DNA from: Streptomyces sp. NBC_00414 | GTDB lineage: Bacteria; Actinomycetota; Actinomycetes; Streptomycetales; Streptomycetaceae | Direction of reading: 5' to 3' | Length of the DNA: 64,000 nucleotides | Assembly: GCF_036038375.1 (NCBI RefSeq) | Contig: NZ_CP107935.1 | Location: 5,456,001-5,520,000 of the forward strand | Made by a program: the position numbers and the translations under genes | Shown here: positions 25,968 through 34,396 of the stretch, one piece after another | How the letters are laid out: each line of letters begins with the position of its first letter | Numbering within the stretch: position 1 is the first letter of the stretch | The notes under the pieces: model-generated | The model's input: the letters and a program-made list of their open reading frames with translations, nothing else | Told to the model about the DNA's origin: nothing | Databases searched by the model: none

Positions 25968-26024
25968 ACCCCGGCGCGGACCGGCCTGAGCCCTGGCGTG
26001 GGCCGGCCTGCATCCTGGCGTGGA
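25959..26024. repeat. 22-bp imperfect tandem repeat, three copies
   Basis: Three 22-bp units starting CCGGCCTG (25959, 25981, 26003) run from the stop codon of the PAP2 gene into the spacer. They differ at a few positions. The unit length equals that of the perfect repeat at 23827-23892, but the sequence differs. Confidence 0.8.
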
Positions 26025-26074
26025 TTCTGCCGGAGTCACTCGGACGCGTGCGGCCGACGCACTCCCCGGTGGTC

Positions 26075-26989
26075 TCAGGAGAACAGCAGCCGCCAGGTCA
26101 GCGGTCCGGGGATGCCGTCGGCGTCGCCGCGCAGTTCCTTCCGTGACTTCTGGAAGTCCCGCACGTTCAGCCGGTCCGCCTCGCCCCAGGTCCTGCTCGG
26201 GCCGACCTTGTAGTGGTCACCGAAGCCGCGCTTCACCAACTGCTTGCCGAGCTGCAGCACGTACGCGTTCGAGGCGCCGGCCGCGAAGTACTTGCGTCCG
26301 GGGAACGCGGGGACCGCCGGCTTGGTGGGGGTCGTCCCCGGGGTGTCGTCGTCCACGTCCAGGTCGGCCTTCGCGTGCTTGATGATCCTGGCGAAATCGA
26401 TCGCGCCGGGGTCGCCATGCGTGTTCTCGGGCACGTGCATGTGCCCGCAGACCCCCTTGAAGGCGTTCCACTTGGCGCCCGTGAACCGCTGGCCACCACC
26501 GTTCGCGTACGAGGAGGGGTAGGCGGGCCACGCCTTCGGGCCGGACAGGGGGACGCCGTGTTCCTCGTGCATCCAGGCCAGGAAGCGGGCAACCCCTTCG
26601 AGGGCCCAGTCGGGCGCGTCCGGCCAGTAGATGTGCGCCTGGCCCGCGGCCTTCCACTTGGCGTGCGTCTTCGGGTCGCAGGTGCCGACCAGCTCGACCT
26701 GGCACACGTTCAGGGTGTTCGTCTCGACACCGCCCCGCAGGTTCACCAGTGCGCGGGAGGAGGTCTCGATGTCGAAGTGCTGGTACCACTTCAGCTTCTT
26801 GGCGGCGAGGTCGGGGACCGCGGTCAGGTTCGGTGCGCTGGAGCCGCCGCCGTAACCGGGCAGGGAGGAACCCTCCGTGGTGTGCAGGACGACGACATTG
26901 ACCTGCATCGGGTCGCCGCCGAAGTCGTCCTGGTACCAGTTGGCCCGGCTTGCGGAGGGATAGCGCTGGGGTCCTGTCTTGGTGCTCAT
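26075..26989 (-). CDS. N-acetylmuramoyl-L-alanine amidase with peptidoglycan-binding domain, no signal peptide
   Basis: A 304-aa protein. The amidase/PGRP-type fold (about 1-200) has the Zn-site pattern VNVVVLHTTEGSSLP (first His) and GVCGHMHVPENTHGDPGAID (later His). A linker (DDDTPGTTPTKPAVPAFPG) leads to a C-terminal peptidoglycan-binding-like domain (GKQLVKRGFGDHYKVGPSRT, VRDFQKSRKELRGDADGIPG). It would cleave the MurNAc-L-Ala bond. ATG 26989 has GGAG upstream. There is no signal peptide or TM segment, so export needs holin-like help, lysis or an injection device; the layout resembles phage endolysins. Confidence 0.85.
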   Translation of the reverse strand: MSTKTGPQRYPSASRANWYQDDFGGDPMQVNVVVLHTTEGSSLPGYGGGSSAPNLTAVPDLAAKKLKWYQHFDIETSSRALVNLRGGVETNTLNVCQVELVGTCDPKTHAKWKAAGQAHIYWPDAPDWALEGVARFLAWMHEEHGVPLSGPKAWPAYPSSYANGGGQRFTGAKWNAFKGVCGHMHVPENTHGDPGAIDFARIIKHAKADLDVDDDTPGTTPTKPAVPAFPGRKYFAAGASNAYVLQLGKQLVKRGFGDHYKVGPSRTWGEADRLNVRDFQKSRKELRGDADGIPGPLTWRLLFS

Positions 26990-27064
26990 CACTGACTCCT
27001 GGTTCGAATACGTCCGTTGAATCCTCTGAACCCTCTGAATCCTCTACATCTTCGAAGAACGGCC

Positions 27065-27143
27065 GTCACGGCACATCGACTCAGCACAACAGGGCCCGGA
27101 TCAGTGACCTGGGCCCTGCGGTTGTGAGTCGATGTGCCGTGAC
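27065..27143 (-). terminator. Very long hairpin terminator
   Basis: A 19-bp perfect inverted repeat (27065-27083 and 27125-27143; core GGCACATCGACTCA) flanks an inner GGGCCC-GGGCCC hairpin around GGATCAGTGACCT. It lies 10 bases past the stop of the lipoprotein gene and before the amidase start. Confidence 0.88.
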
Positions 27144-27152
27144 CGGGTCCGT

Positions 27153-27833
27153 TCAGCCGCTGAAGGGAACGGCGTCGGTCGGGGAGGTGTGCCAGTTGGT
27201 GACGATCGGCTTGTCGACGGTGAAGGCGTCGACCGGCAGGCTGACCGGCTCGGGGTCCTCGTTGCCGATGGCGACGATGATGTGCTCCAGCTCCTTGCCG
27301 CCGTCCGTGTTGGTGGTCTTCGGGTTCACCCCGGCGTAGGCGGCGGTGCTCCCGCTCAGCTTGATCTGCTCGCCGACGGACTGCTCCGCGGGACCCGCCT
27401 CGGTGCCGTCGGACCCGAACGCCACGGTCGGCAGCGCGGCGGGCAGGTAGCAGGTGATCCCCGACTTCGCCTTCGCGATGATCAGGATGTAGCCGCCGGC
27501 CTGGCTCTCGGACCTGGTGCTCCAGGCGATGTCGTTGGCGCCACAGGTCTGTTCGACCTTCTCCCGCGTGCCGTCACCGGTGTCGACGCCGGAACCGTCC
27601 GCGCCCTCGGTCCCCTCGCTCGCGTCGGTTCCCTTGCCCGGGGCCTGGTCACTGCCCGGGGTCGACGTACCGGACGGGCTGCCCGCGTCTCCCGTCGAAC
27701 CCGCGGAGGAGGAAGGCTTCTTCCCGGCGCCGGTGTCCGAGTCCTTGTCCGTGTCCTGGCACGCGGTCATCAGCAGGGCGCTGCCCACGACGACGGCGGA
27801 GACGAGGAAGGCCTTACGACGGTTGCCAGACAT
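27153..27833 (-). CDS. DUF4232-like lipoprotein
   Basis: A 226-aa lipoprotein. The signal peptide ends in the lipobox LLMTAC (Cys near residue 25). A disordered Ser/Gly/Asp/Glu-rich linker (about 26-90) leads to a beta-rich domain with CGANDIAWSTRSESQAGGYI, IIAKAKSGITCYLPAALPTV and a TAYAGVNPKTTNTDGG stretch, as in DUF4232 proteins. Function is unknown. ATG 27833 has AAGGA upstream. The next gene upstream on the same strand encodes a secreted protein with a similar domain, suggesting an old duplication. Confidence 0.8.
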   Translation of the reverse strand: MSGNRRKAFLVSAVVVGSALLMTACQDTDKDSDTGAGKKPSSSAGSTGDAGSPSGTSTPGSDQAPGKGTDASEGTEGADGSGVDTGDGTREKVEQTCGANDIAWSTRSESQAGGYILIIAKAKSGITCYLPAALPTVAFGSDGTEAGPAEQSVGEQIKLSGSTAAYAGVNPKTTNTDGGKELEHIIVAIGNEDPEPVSLPVDAFTVDKPIVTNWHTSPTDAVPFSG

Positions 27834-27934
27834 GAAGTTCCTTTTTATGGACGGGAGTTGAGCCGACGTCGAGGCCGCTCGACAGCGGCCTCGCGGTGCT
27901 CGCTTGATCACTATGAGGGTGCTGAGGGCTGAAG

Positions 27935-28007
27935 GGATCCCGCCGCCGTCGTTCCAGGACAGCGCTGTCACGGAGTGGTGACATGGCCACGGCGGATGGC
28001 GGGATCC
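27935..28007 (-). terminator. Nested inverted repeat between the two DUF4232-like genes
   Basis: GGATCCCGCC (27935-27944) pairs with GGCGGGATCC (27998-28007); inside, CCGCCGT (27943-27949) pairs with ACGGCGG (27989-27995). It starts just after the stop of the upstream gene at 28011. Confidence 0.65.
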
Positions 28008-28010
28008 GGG

Positions 28011-28568
28011 CTACCAGACGAGGGCGTCCGCCGCGTTGTCCTGCCAGTACGTGACGGCGGCGGCGCTGTTGAAGAAGAGACCGCCGCCCGGCAGCTTCAG
28101 GCTCTTCTCCGTGGCGGTCGCGTTGCCCTTCTTGTCGGTGAAGAGCACACCGAGGGTCGTCACCTGGCTGCCGCCCTCGCCGTCGGGGGAGTACGCCGAG
28201 ATGCCGGCGTACGCGGACTGGCCGGGCTCCAGCATCAGCACGGACTGCGGAGTGCTCTCCTCGACCCACCGCAGCGGGGCCTGGGCGTCGGCGCCGGCCC
28301 GCAGGAAGGGGGCGCTGTAGGCGTAGCAGGGCTTGGCACCGGTGTTGGTGGCCTTGAGCAGCAGGTGGTTGATCGGGCGGGACACCGTGGACACGGTCAG
28401 CTTGGTGTTCGCCGCCGTGCAGGTGACGACCGGGGACGCCTTCGTGGCGGTGGCGGCGGACGCGGCCCCGGCGGCCTGGAATCCGACGAGCGCGAGGGCG
28501 GCGACCACCACGGAGGCGGCGGCGGTACGGGAGACGAGACGACGGGTGGTGCTACGAGTGCTGCGCAT
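28011..28568 (-). CDS. Secreted DUF4232-like protein
   Basis: A 185-aa exported protein. The signal peptide (RTAAASVVVAALALVGFQAA, then GAASA) precedes a domain starting VVTCTAANTKLTVSTVSRPI and NHLLLKATNTGAKPCYAYSA, with LMLEPGQSAYAGISAYSPDG near the middle. The TCTAANTKLTV opening and the ATNTG..PC pattern are typical of DUF4232. Function is unknown. ATG 28568 is chosen; its ribosome site is weak. Confidence 0.78.
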   Translation of the reverse strand: MRSTRSTTRRLVSRTAAASVVVAALALVGFQAAGAASAATATKASPVVTCTAANTKLTVSTVSRPINHLLLKATNTGAKPCYAYSAPFLRAGADAQAPLRWVEESTPQSVLMLEPGQSAYAGISAYSPDGEGGSQVTTLGVLFTDKKGNATATEKSLKLPGGGLFFNSAAAVTYWQDNAADALVW

Positions 28569-28864
28569 GGCTGAACTGCTTTCTGCGAGTACGGATTTCT
28601 CCGAGTGCGGACTGCGTGGGGCGCGGTCGAGCACGCCGAAGCCACGCCACACGAAGGGAAGTCGAGGGCGGCCGATCACCGTGTACGGCTCTCCGGCGAC
28701 GCGCCCTGCTGATGACCCCACCTTGCGGCATGCACCGCCCCATCGGCTGTTCCACCGGAGATCTTGGGACGCTGGAATGCGAGAACGGCCTTTGACCTGC
28801 AGAAACGCGACAGGCCTGGAACGCCGGACGGGACGGGGGAGGGGCGGTGAGGGGTGGGGGCCGT

Positions 28865-29521
28865 TCAGCCGAGTTCCCTGGGCCCGTAGCGGGCGACCGC
28901 CGCGCCGGTTTCCAAGGCCCAGTAGCGGTCTCCGTAGGACCAGTGCCACCACTCCGTGGGGTAGTTGACCAGCCCGACGGCGGTGAGCGCGGAACTCAGG
29001 ATGTCCCGATGGGAGCGGGCCTCGGCGCTGATGTCGCCGGCCTGCGTGTAACAGGCCCCGGCGCTCTCCTCCGGAGTGGCGTTCATAGGCGTGCCCATGT
29101 CGAGCTCGCGCCCCTCGTCGTCAGCGAGCGTCAGATCGACGGCCGCCCCGGCACTGTGCGGTGCTGTCTCGGGCGGGGACACGTAACGGCTGGCTGCCGA
29201 GCGGACCTGTTCGGCCGACCACTGCGGTTGTCCGGCACGCAACTGGGCGGCGTAGTCGTCGAAGTAGCGACGCTGGAGGGACGGCGGGCGATAACCCTCG
29301 ACGAACAACAGCCGCAGGCCGGTGGGCAGTTGTTCCTGTGCTTCGAGGAGCCGGTCGAGCACCCCGCCCCGCAGATACGCGAAGGCACCGGCGGAGTCGT
29401 GCAACTTCCGCTCGTCGACCAGCAGAAGGCGGCCCCGGCGGACATCCACGAGCGCCTCACCGCACTCCTCGACGGGCACGGCCGCGACGCGCGGGTCGGA
29501 CATCAGAACAATCTCAGACAT
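28865..29521 (-). CDS. D-alanyl-D-alanine dipeptidase, M15D (VanX-like)
   Basis: A 218-aa zinc peptidase. Motifs are RLLFVEGYRPPSLQRRYFDD (substrate Arg), TAPHSAGAAVDLTLADDEGR (Zn-binding His and Asp) and EWWHWSYGDRYWALETGAAV (catalytic Glu and third Zn His). These define the VanX/M15D family, which splits D-Ala-D-Ala. No signal peptide is seen, so it acts in the cytoplasm. No VanA/VanH genes are nearby, so a role in wall recycling rather than glycopeptide resistance is more likely. ATG 29521 has GGGAAG upstream. Confidence 0.9.
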   Translation of the reverse strand: MSEIVLMSDPRVAAVPVEECGEALVDVRRGRLLLVDERKLHDSAGAFAYLRGGVLDRLLEAQEQLPTGLRLLFVEGYRPPSLQRRYFDDYAAQLRAGQPQWSAEQVRSAASRYVSPPETAPHSAGAAVDLTLADDEGRELDMGTPMNATPEESAGACYTQAGDISAEARSHRDILSSALTAVGLVNYPTEWWHWSYGDRYWALETGAAVARYGPRELG

Positions 29522-29785
29522 GCCGAGATCTTCCCGCGGGCCCACGCCTTCCGGGGGCGGGCTGGATCCGGGGTTTGACGGCCGCTTCTCTCAAGGCGGG
29601 CAGGGCGGCGCGGCAACTCGTGAGCCGCCGGGGAAACCGGGCAACCTCCGTACCGCTGCCAACCCCGCTGCCTGCACAGGGATATCCAGCCGACGATGTC
29701 AGCACCGCCCTTTAGAGTGTGCTGATCGTCGCCCGTGACACATGTGCCGGGGACGGTCTCAGGGGAGACAGGCAGGGGGTAATCG

Positions 29786-32428
29786 ATGTCCGATTTTCAT
29801 GTGCGCCGGTTTCGAAGACGCACCACGGTGGGGCTGGGCGGAGCGGCACTGGGCGCCACGATGTTGCTCGCCCCCACGCCCGCGCCCGCGGTGACGGCGG
29901 CGGACAGCGGGCGGGCCACGGTGGGAGTGGTCTCACCGGTGGAGGACGAGGGCAACGGCGGTGCACCCGGCACCGGGCGGAGTGCCGGGATGGGGGACGC
30001 CGGACGCGTCGAACTCGTCGACGGACGTGACGTCCGGGTGACGGCGGACGCGGAAGGCTCCGCGCGGGCGACTCGCTACTCCGTGGCGTCACTGAACGGC
30101 ACGGTGTCCGTACGACCGGCGGGGAAGTCCGCCTCGGACGGCACGACCGCGAAGCTGCCGCTGACGACGACGGGAGCCGGTGACACACACCGTGCGTCCA
30201 CGACGGCGAAGGCGAAAGCCGGCACCACCGCGGCCGCGGCCTCGTACTCGGTCAAGCTGAGCATCACGCACGCCGACGTCAACTCGAAGCTGTTCTACGT
30301 ATGGAACCGCAAGACCTGGACGTCGTACGCCGTCAACAGCGACACCGCGGGCGCCTCGTCCACCGTGAAGCTGCCGCCGGGTGACTACTTCTCCGTCGCG
30401 CTGCATAACGACTGGCAGGAGCCGAGCTACCTGCTCACCAGCAGCTTCACGGTCGGTTCGGCGGCGAAGACGGTCAGCTTCGACCAGCGCGCGGCCAAGG
30501 AGACCGCGATCCGCACCGACGACACCACCGCCACCCGCCAGGCGTCGGCCGTGTGGATCAGCGTCCCGGGCGGCGGCCTCGCGGGCTTCGCGGGCTCGGG
30601 CGCCGACAAGGTGTACGTCACTCCGTTCTCGGTGAGCGGCGTCTCGCTGCGCCTGCACGAGCTGCTCGGGAAGACCGGCGCCTCGGTGAGCGCGCCCAGC
30701 CCCTACCGCTACGACCTCACGCACAGCTTCACCACCACCGTGCCCGCCTCGCCCGTGAAGACGGTCCGTACGTCATCGCTGGCGAAGACCGTCACACAGG
30801 TGGCGGGCCAGGGCACGCGGACGACGGCCACCCTGCAGAGCGTCCCGTCCTTCGGCGAGTGGACGGGCGTCTACATCGGTTCCGCGGTGCCGACCGCCGG
30901 CTCGATCACCGAGTACGCCACCCCGGGCATCACCTACGGCCGCCTGCTGTCCTACGGGACGGGCGAGTTGACCCTCGACCTCCCGGACCGCACGCTGTCC
31001 GCCGGGACCGGCGCGGGCGAGACCGTGGGCGCGGCACCCGCGCAGCCGCTCCGCCGCGAGTACGGCGGCTCGCAGCGCAACTCCGGCAAGGTCTGGCTGT
31101 ACGAGCCGCACACCTTCGGTGACACCGCCGGCCACACGGGCACCGACGGCCGCGCGACGTACTCGTACAAGCTCAGCTCCTCCGACGGTGTCACCTACGC
31201 GCAGGCCGAGGGCCTCGACGCCTACGACACGCTGTCGTCGGCCGCACTGCCGTCGCCGCAGAGGACGTACACCCTCGACCAGAAGGTGCACCGCAAGGTC
31301 GCGTACTCCCGGCTGTCGACGGACGTACGCAGCGAATGGACGTTCCGCTCGGACTACACGGAGAGCGGCGAACTCCCGCTGATCGACACCGAGTTGGATG
31401 TGCCGGGGCTGGACAGCCTGGGCCGCGCGAGTGCCGGTCCGGTACGGGTCGACGTGAGCGCGACCACCCGCGACACGGACGCGGCGGAGGCGAACACCAG
31501 GGTCACCGGGCTCGCCTACTCCACGGACGACGGCGCGACCTGGACGGACGCGGCCGTCACGGCGGACGGCTCGACGGACAGTGGCTCGGCGAACAGCGGC
31601 TCGGCGACGGTCGACGTCCCCGCGACCGCTTCCTTCGTCTCCCTGCGGGTCACCGCCGCCGACGACCGGGGCGGCGTCCTGCGACGCACCATCTCCCGGG
31701 CGTTCGCGGGTCCGGCCCCGCAGGGTGACGAGACGGTGGGGTCGACCCGTATCTCGAACGTCGTGGTGAACGGGGGCAAGGCGGTCGAACTGACCGACGC
31801 GCCGCTGCAGGAGTTCACGGCGAAGTTCACCGCCACCGACCCGTCGGGCATCGCGGGCGGAGACATGTACCTCTACAAGGGGTCGTACGACAGCCCCGAC
31901 GCCGTCATCCACGGCGCATGCTCCGCGACCTGCACCAAGGCCGACGCGACGACCTCCACCTGCGAGACGCAGTTCGCGTACATCGAGCCGCGCTGGACCC
32001 TGGGGCGCAACTCCCTCGCCGGTACGTGGAAGGTGGCCGCCTGGGCGGAGTCCGCGGACGGTACGGGTCACGTCGACCTGCACGCGGCCAAGACCGCGCC
32101 CGTCCTGCGTGACGCGAAGCTGACGGCCAACGCGTCTCCCGAGCCGGTGACCAAGGGCAAGACCCTCACCATCACCGGCAAGCTGTCCCGGGCGGACTGG
32201 GAGGCGCTCGGCGGCTACCACGCCTACGCAGGCCAGAAGGCCAAGCTGCAGTTCAAGAAGAAGGGGACGTCCACGTACACGACCGTGAAGACGGTCACCG
32301 CCAACAGCTCCGGAAACCTGAAGACGACGGTGAAGGCGTCCACGGACGGCTACTGGCGCTACAGCTTCGCCGCGACGTCCACCACCGCGGCGGCCAACGC
32401 GCCGGGCGACTACGCGGACGTCCGCTGA
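29786..32428 (+). CDS. Large secreted beta-rich protein of unknown function
   Basis: An 880-aa protein with an N-terminal export signal (RRFRRRTTVGLGGAALGATM, a twin-arginine-like start, then MLLAPTPAPA). Several beta-sandwich-like regions follow: SVKLSITHADVNSKLFYVWN, LPPGDYFSVALHNDWQEPSY, SVPGGGLAGFAGSGADKVYV and RVDVSATTRDTDAAEANTRV. The last region ends TKGKTLTITGKLSRADWE and a KLQFKKKGTSTYTTVKTV repeat-like domain. The accessory part resembles C-terminal regions of streptomycete S8 proteases, but no catalytic triad is seen. ATG 29786 follows GCAGGGGG. Confidence 0.8.
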   Translation: MSDFHVRRFRRRTTVGLGGAALGATMLLAPTPAPAVTAADSGRATVGVVSPVEDEGNGGAPGTGRSAGMGDAGRVELVDGRDVRVTADAEGSARATRYSVASLNGTVSVRPAGKSASDGTTAKLPLTTTGAGDTHRASTTAKAKAGTTAAAASYSVKLSITHADVNSKLFYVWNRKTWTSYAVNSDTAGASSTVKLPPGDYFSVALHNDWQEPSYLLTSSFTVGSAAKTVSFDQRAAKETAIRTDDTTATRQASAVWISVPGGGLAGFAGSGADKVYVTPFSVSGVSLRLHELLGKTGASVSAPSPYRYDLTHSFTTTVPASPVKTVRTSSLAKTVTQVAGQGTRTTATLQSVPSFGEWTGVYIGSAVPTAGSITEYATPGITYGRLLSYGTGELTLDLPDRTLSAGTGAGETVGAAPAQPLRREYGGSQRNSGKVWLYEPHTFGDTAGHTGTDGRATYSYKLSSSDGVTYAQAEGLDAYDTLSSAALPSPQRTYTLDQKVHRKVAYSRLSTDVRSEWTFRSDYTESGELPLIDTELDVPGLDSLGRASAGPVRVDVSATTRDTDAAEANTRVTGLAYSTDDGATWTDAAVTADGSTDSGSANSGSATVDVPATASFVSLRVTAADDRGGVLRRTISRAFAGPAPQGDETVGSTRISNVVVNGGKAVELTDAPLQEFTAKFTATDPSGIAGGDMYLYKGSYDSPDAVIHGACSATCTKADATTSTCETQFAYIEPRWTLGRNSLAGTWKVAAWAESADGTGHVDLHAAKTAPVLRDAKLTANASPEPVTKGKTLTITGKLSRADWEALGGYHAYAGQKAKLQFKKKGTSTYTTVKTVTANSSGNLKTTVKASTDGYWRYSFAATSTTAAANAPGDYADVR

Positions 32429-32453
32429 TGGCTTCTTACATCCGCTGACGTCA

Positions 32454-32485
32454 CAGTCCCTGCCGCAGGGATGCGGCAGGGACTG
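32454..32485. terminator. Bidirectional terminator
   Basis: A perfect 14-bp stem, CAGTCCCTGCCGCA and TGCGGCAGGGACTG, encloses a GGGA loop between convergent genes. Confidence 0.92.
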
Positions 32486-32514
32486 GGCAGGGGCGGGGCA
32501 GGAGCGGGGGCGGT

Positions 32515-33270
32515 TCAGCGCACCGGGAACCCGAAGGAGCGACCCTGCTCCTTGAGCTGGGGGAGGATCCGGCGCAGGGCCTCGACGGTCTGGGAGCGGT
32601 CGCCGCCCGCGTCGTGGAAGAGGAGCGTCGGCCCCTCGGGCAGCTCCCGCTCGACGGTGGCGACGATGGCCTCCGTGCCCGGCCGCTCGAAGTCCTTGGT
32701 GTCGACGTTCCAGCCCAGCGGGCGCATCCCGCGGGAGGCGGCGAGCTTGCGGCTGTACGGGGTGAAGGCACCGCCGGGGGCCCGGTAGTACATCGGCCGT
32801 ACGCCCCCGGAAGCCTTGGTGATCATGCGTTCGGCGTCGAGGATCTGCTTCGACTGATAGGCCTGGGACTGCTTGTCCATGGTGGTGTCGTGCGACACCG
32901 AGTGGTCGCACAGCCGGTGCCCGGCCGCGACGACCTCCTTCACGAGGTCCGGGTGGGCCTGCGCCTGCGTCCCGACCATGCAGAACGTGGCCTTGACCTC
33001 GTACTCCTTCAGTACGTCGAGCATCTGAGGCGTCCACACGGGGTCGGGGCCGTCGTCGATGGTGATGTTGACGCCGCGCGCCCCCTTGTCGGAGGCGTGC
33101 ACGATGCTCACCGCGACCGGCTTGACGTCCGGCGTGACCGACGCGGTCTCCTTCGACGTCTGACCGGCCTGCGCGGTCCACATCGAGGTGCCGCCGGCGA
33201 GCAACGCCACTCCGAGCGCCGCGCCGAGCACCTTGCCGTGCCAACCCCGCCCGCCACTGTGCCGCGCCAT
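32515..33270 (-). CDS. Polysaccharide deacetylase (NodB domain, CE4)
   Basis: A 251-aa exported enzyme. The signal/anchor is KVLGAALGVALLAGGTSMWT. The NodB domain begins GVNITIDDGPDPVWTPQMLD (motif 1, DD), then CDHSVSH (motif 2, HxxxH), YYRAPGGAFTPYSRKLAA (motif 3), GWNVDTKDFERPG (motif 4) and LLFHDAGGDRSQTVEALRRI (motif 5). All metal and catalytic positions are present. It should remove N-acetyl groups from wall or extracellular amino-sugar polymers. ATG 33270 is the start; the ribosome site is weak. Confidence 0.92.
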   Translation of the reverse strand: MARHSGGRGWHGKVLGAALGVALLAGGTSMWTAQAGQTSKETASVTPDVKPVAVSIVHASDKGARGVNITIDDGPDPVWTPQMLDVLKEYEVKATFCMVGTQAQAHPDLVKEVVAAGHRLCDHSVSHDTTMDKQSQAYQSKQILDAERMITKASGGVRPMYYRAPGGAFTPYSRKLAASRGMRPLGWNVDTKDFERPGTEAIVATVERELPEGPTLLFHDAGGDRSQTVEALRRILPQLKEQGRSFGFPVR

Positions 33271-33751
33271 GTCCGCCCCGCTTTCCCGCAGTTACTCGCC
33301 GATGCCCCGGTCAACTCGCGACCAGCTGAACAGTACGAGGCAGAGGGGCCATCGGATTGGTTCGTTACGGATCAAGGACAATCCCGGTGAAGTTCCCGGA
33401 CAACGGAACGAGCGGCGGCCGCACTTGGGCCCCTCTCCCCGCCCCCGCCTCCCCCGCCCCGCACCGGAATCGACGCGCGCCCCCACCGGGACGGCCCTGT
33501 CCGGACGCCTATGGGGCAGCCCGGCCGGCGCCGGTTACGTACTCGTCCTGACGGTGGCGGCCGTACTCACGACCGTCCTCCTCCGGACAGTCCTGAGGGC
33601 TGACGGCACCGCACAACTCCTCCCCTGACGACACGAGGGCGTCGAAGCCGCGGCATCCTGAGACAACACCTCGGGGTTCGTTCCGGCACCGACGGGGTTC
33701 GGGCCGTACGGCATCGCATCCAGGGCCGCTGCAGGCCTGGCACGAGCCTGC
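33271..33751. other. Intergenic stretch with a possible small membrane ORF remnant
   Basis: No firm gene is seen. A plus-strand frame ending at 33628 encodes a hydrophobic stretch (GYVLVLTVAAVLTTVLLRTV) with a polar tail. No good start or ribosome site lies in that frame, while a GTG at 33387 in another frame reads into the same region. This could be a frameshifted small membrane-protein gene. It must also hold the promoter of the deacetylase. Confidence 0.3.
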
Positions 33752-34012
33752 TCACGGGGCCGGCTTCACCACGTGGCCCAAGGCGATGAGGCCGATTCCG
33801 ACCACTGTCAACGACAGATGCTCGAACCCGCCGAGCAGGACGAGCAGAACACCCGCGCCCCAGAGTCTCGGCTGCCGGACGTGGCGCGGCAGCCATCGGC
33901 CCGGCATCCGTCCTATGAGCAGGCCATGCAGGCCGAGAACGACACACGCGAGCAGGAGTGCCCCGCCCAGGAGGATCAGCGGCAGAAGGAGGACCGCGAG
34001 CGCTGCTGACAT
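33752..34012 (-). CDS. Small two-helix membrane protein
   Basis: An 86-aa protein with two to three hydrophobic helices: LAVLLLPLILLGGALLLACV, followed by GLHGLLIGRM, and AGVLLVLLGGFEHLSLTVVG. A short basic loop (PGRWLPRHVRQPRLW) lies between. ATG 34012 has GGGGGAG upstream. No domain is recognised. It is divergent from the VOC gene. Confidence 0.68.
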   Translation of the reverse strand: MSAALAVLLLPLILLGGALLLACVVLGLHGLLIGRMPGRWLPRHVRQPRLWGAGVLLVLLGGFEHLSLTVVGIGLIALGHVVKPAP

Positions 34013-34396
34013 GGTCGTCTCCCCCGGGCGGCCTGGTTGCCTCGTTCCCTGCACGGAAGTCTGGCATGTCCGTTGCGGACAGGGCCGGTTGGCCCGCTGC
34101 GCCCCGAACCGACCCGGGTGGGGGCGCCGCCTCGGGGCCTCCGAGCCTCGGGGCCTCGGGCTAATGCCGTTTGCCCAGCCGGCCACCGTGCCGCTTGGAT
34201 ACGTCGCCGGGCGGTCCACGGGCGCCGAACGCGGCGGATCGGCGCCTTCGGCACACATCCGACTCCGCCGAGCGAGATTTTTCGGAGTTCGAAGTTCGGA
34301 GTTCGGCGGTCCGCGGATGTCGAGAACGTGCCACCGGCTCCGTCCCAGGGACATCAGCGGCCACCACCGGCCGCACGAGGAGAAGGAGAGACCAGC
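34013..34396. promoter_or_regulatory. Divergent promoter region upstream of the VOC gene
   Basis: No gene is seen. Between 34275 and 34312 the sequence is AT-richer and contains three near copies of GGAGTTCG/GAAGTTCG, possibly a regulator site for the VOC gene. The ribosome site AGAAGGAGAG lies at the right edge. Confidence 0.45.

Noticed and set aside
26075..26989. Prophage lysis cassette
   Set aside because: No holin, tail or capsid genes flank the amidase; neighbours are ordinary chromosomal envelope genes.
28865..29521. Vancomycin-resistance cluster
   Set aside because: Only a VanX-type dipeptidase is present; VanH, VanA and VanRS are absent nearby.
30773..33244. 823-codon minus-strand frame opposite the secreted protein and deacetylase
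   Set aside because: Composition is that of a shadow frame, and it overlaps two genes with signal peptides and recognisable domains.
33188..33628. 146-codon plus-strand gene
   Set aside because: The first 80 codons lie opposite the deacetylase start and have no coding character; only the hydrophobic end is suggestive, so it is listed as a possible remnant only.
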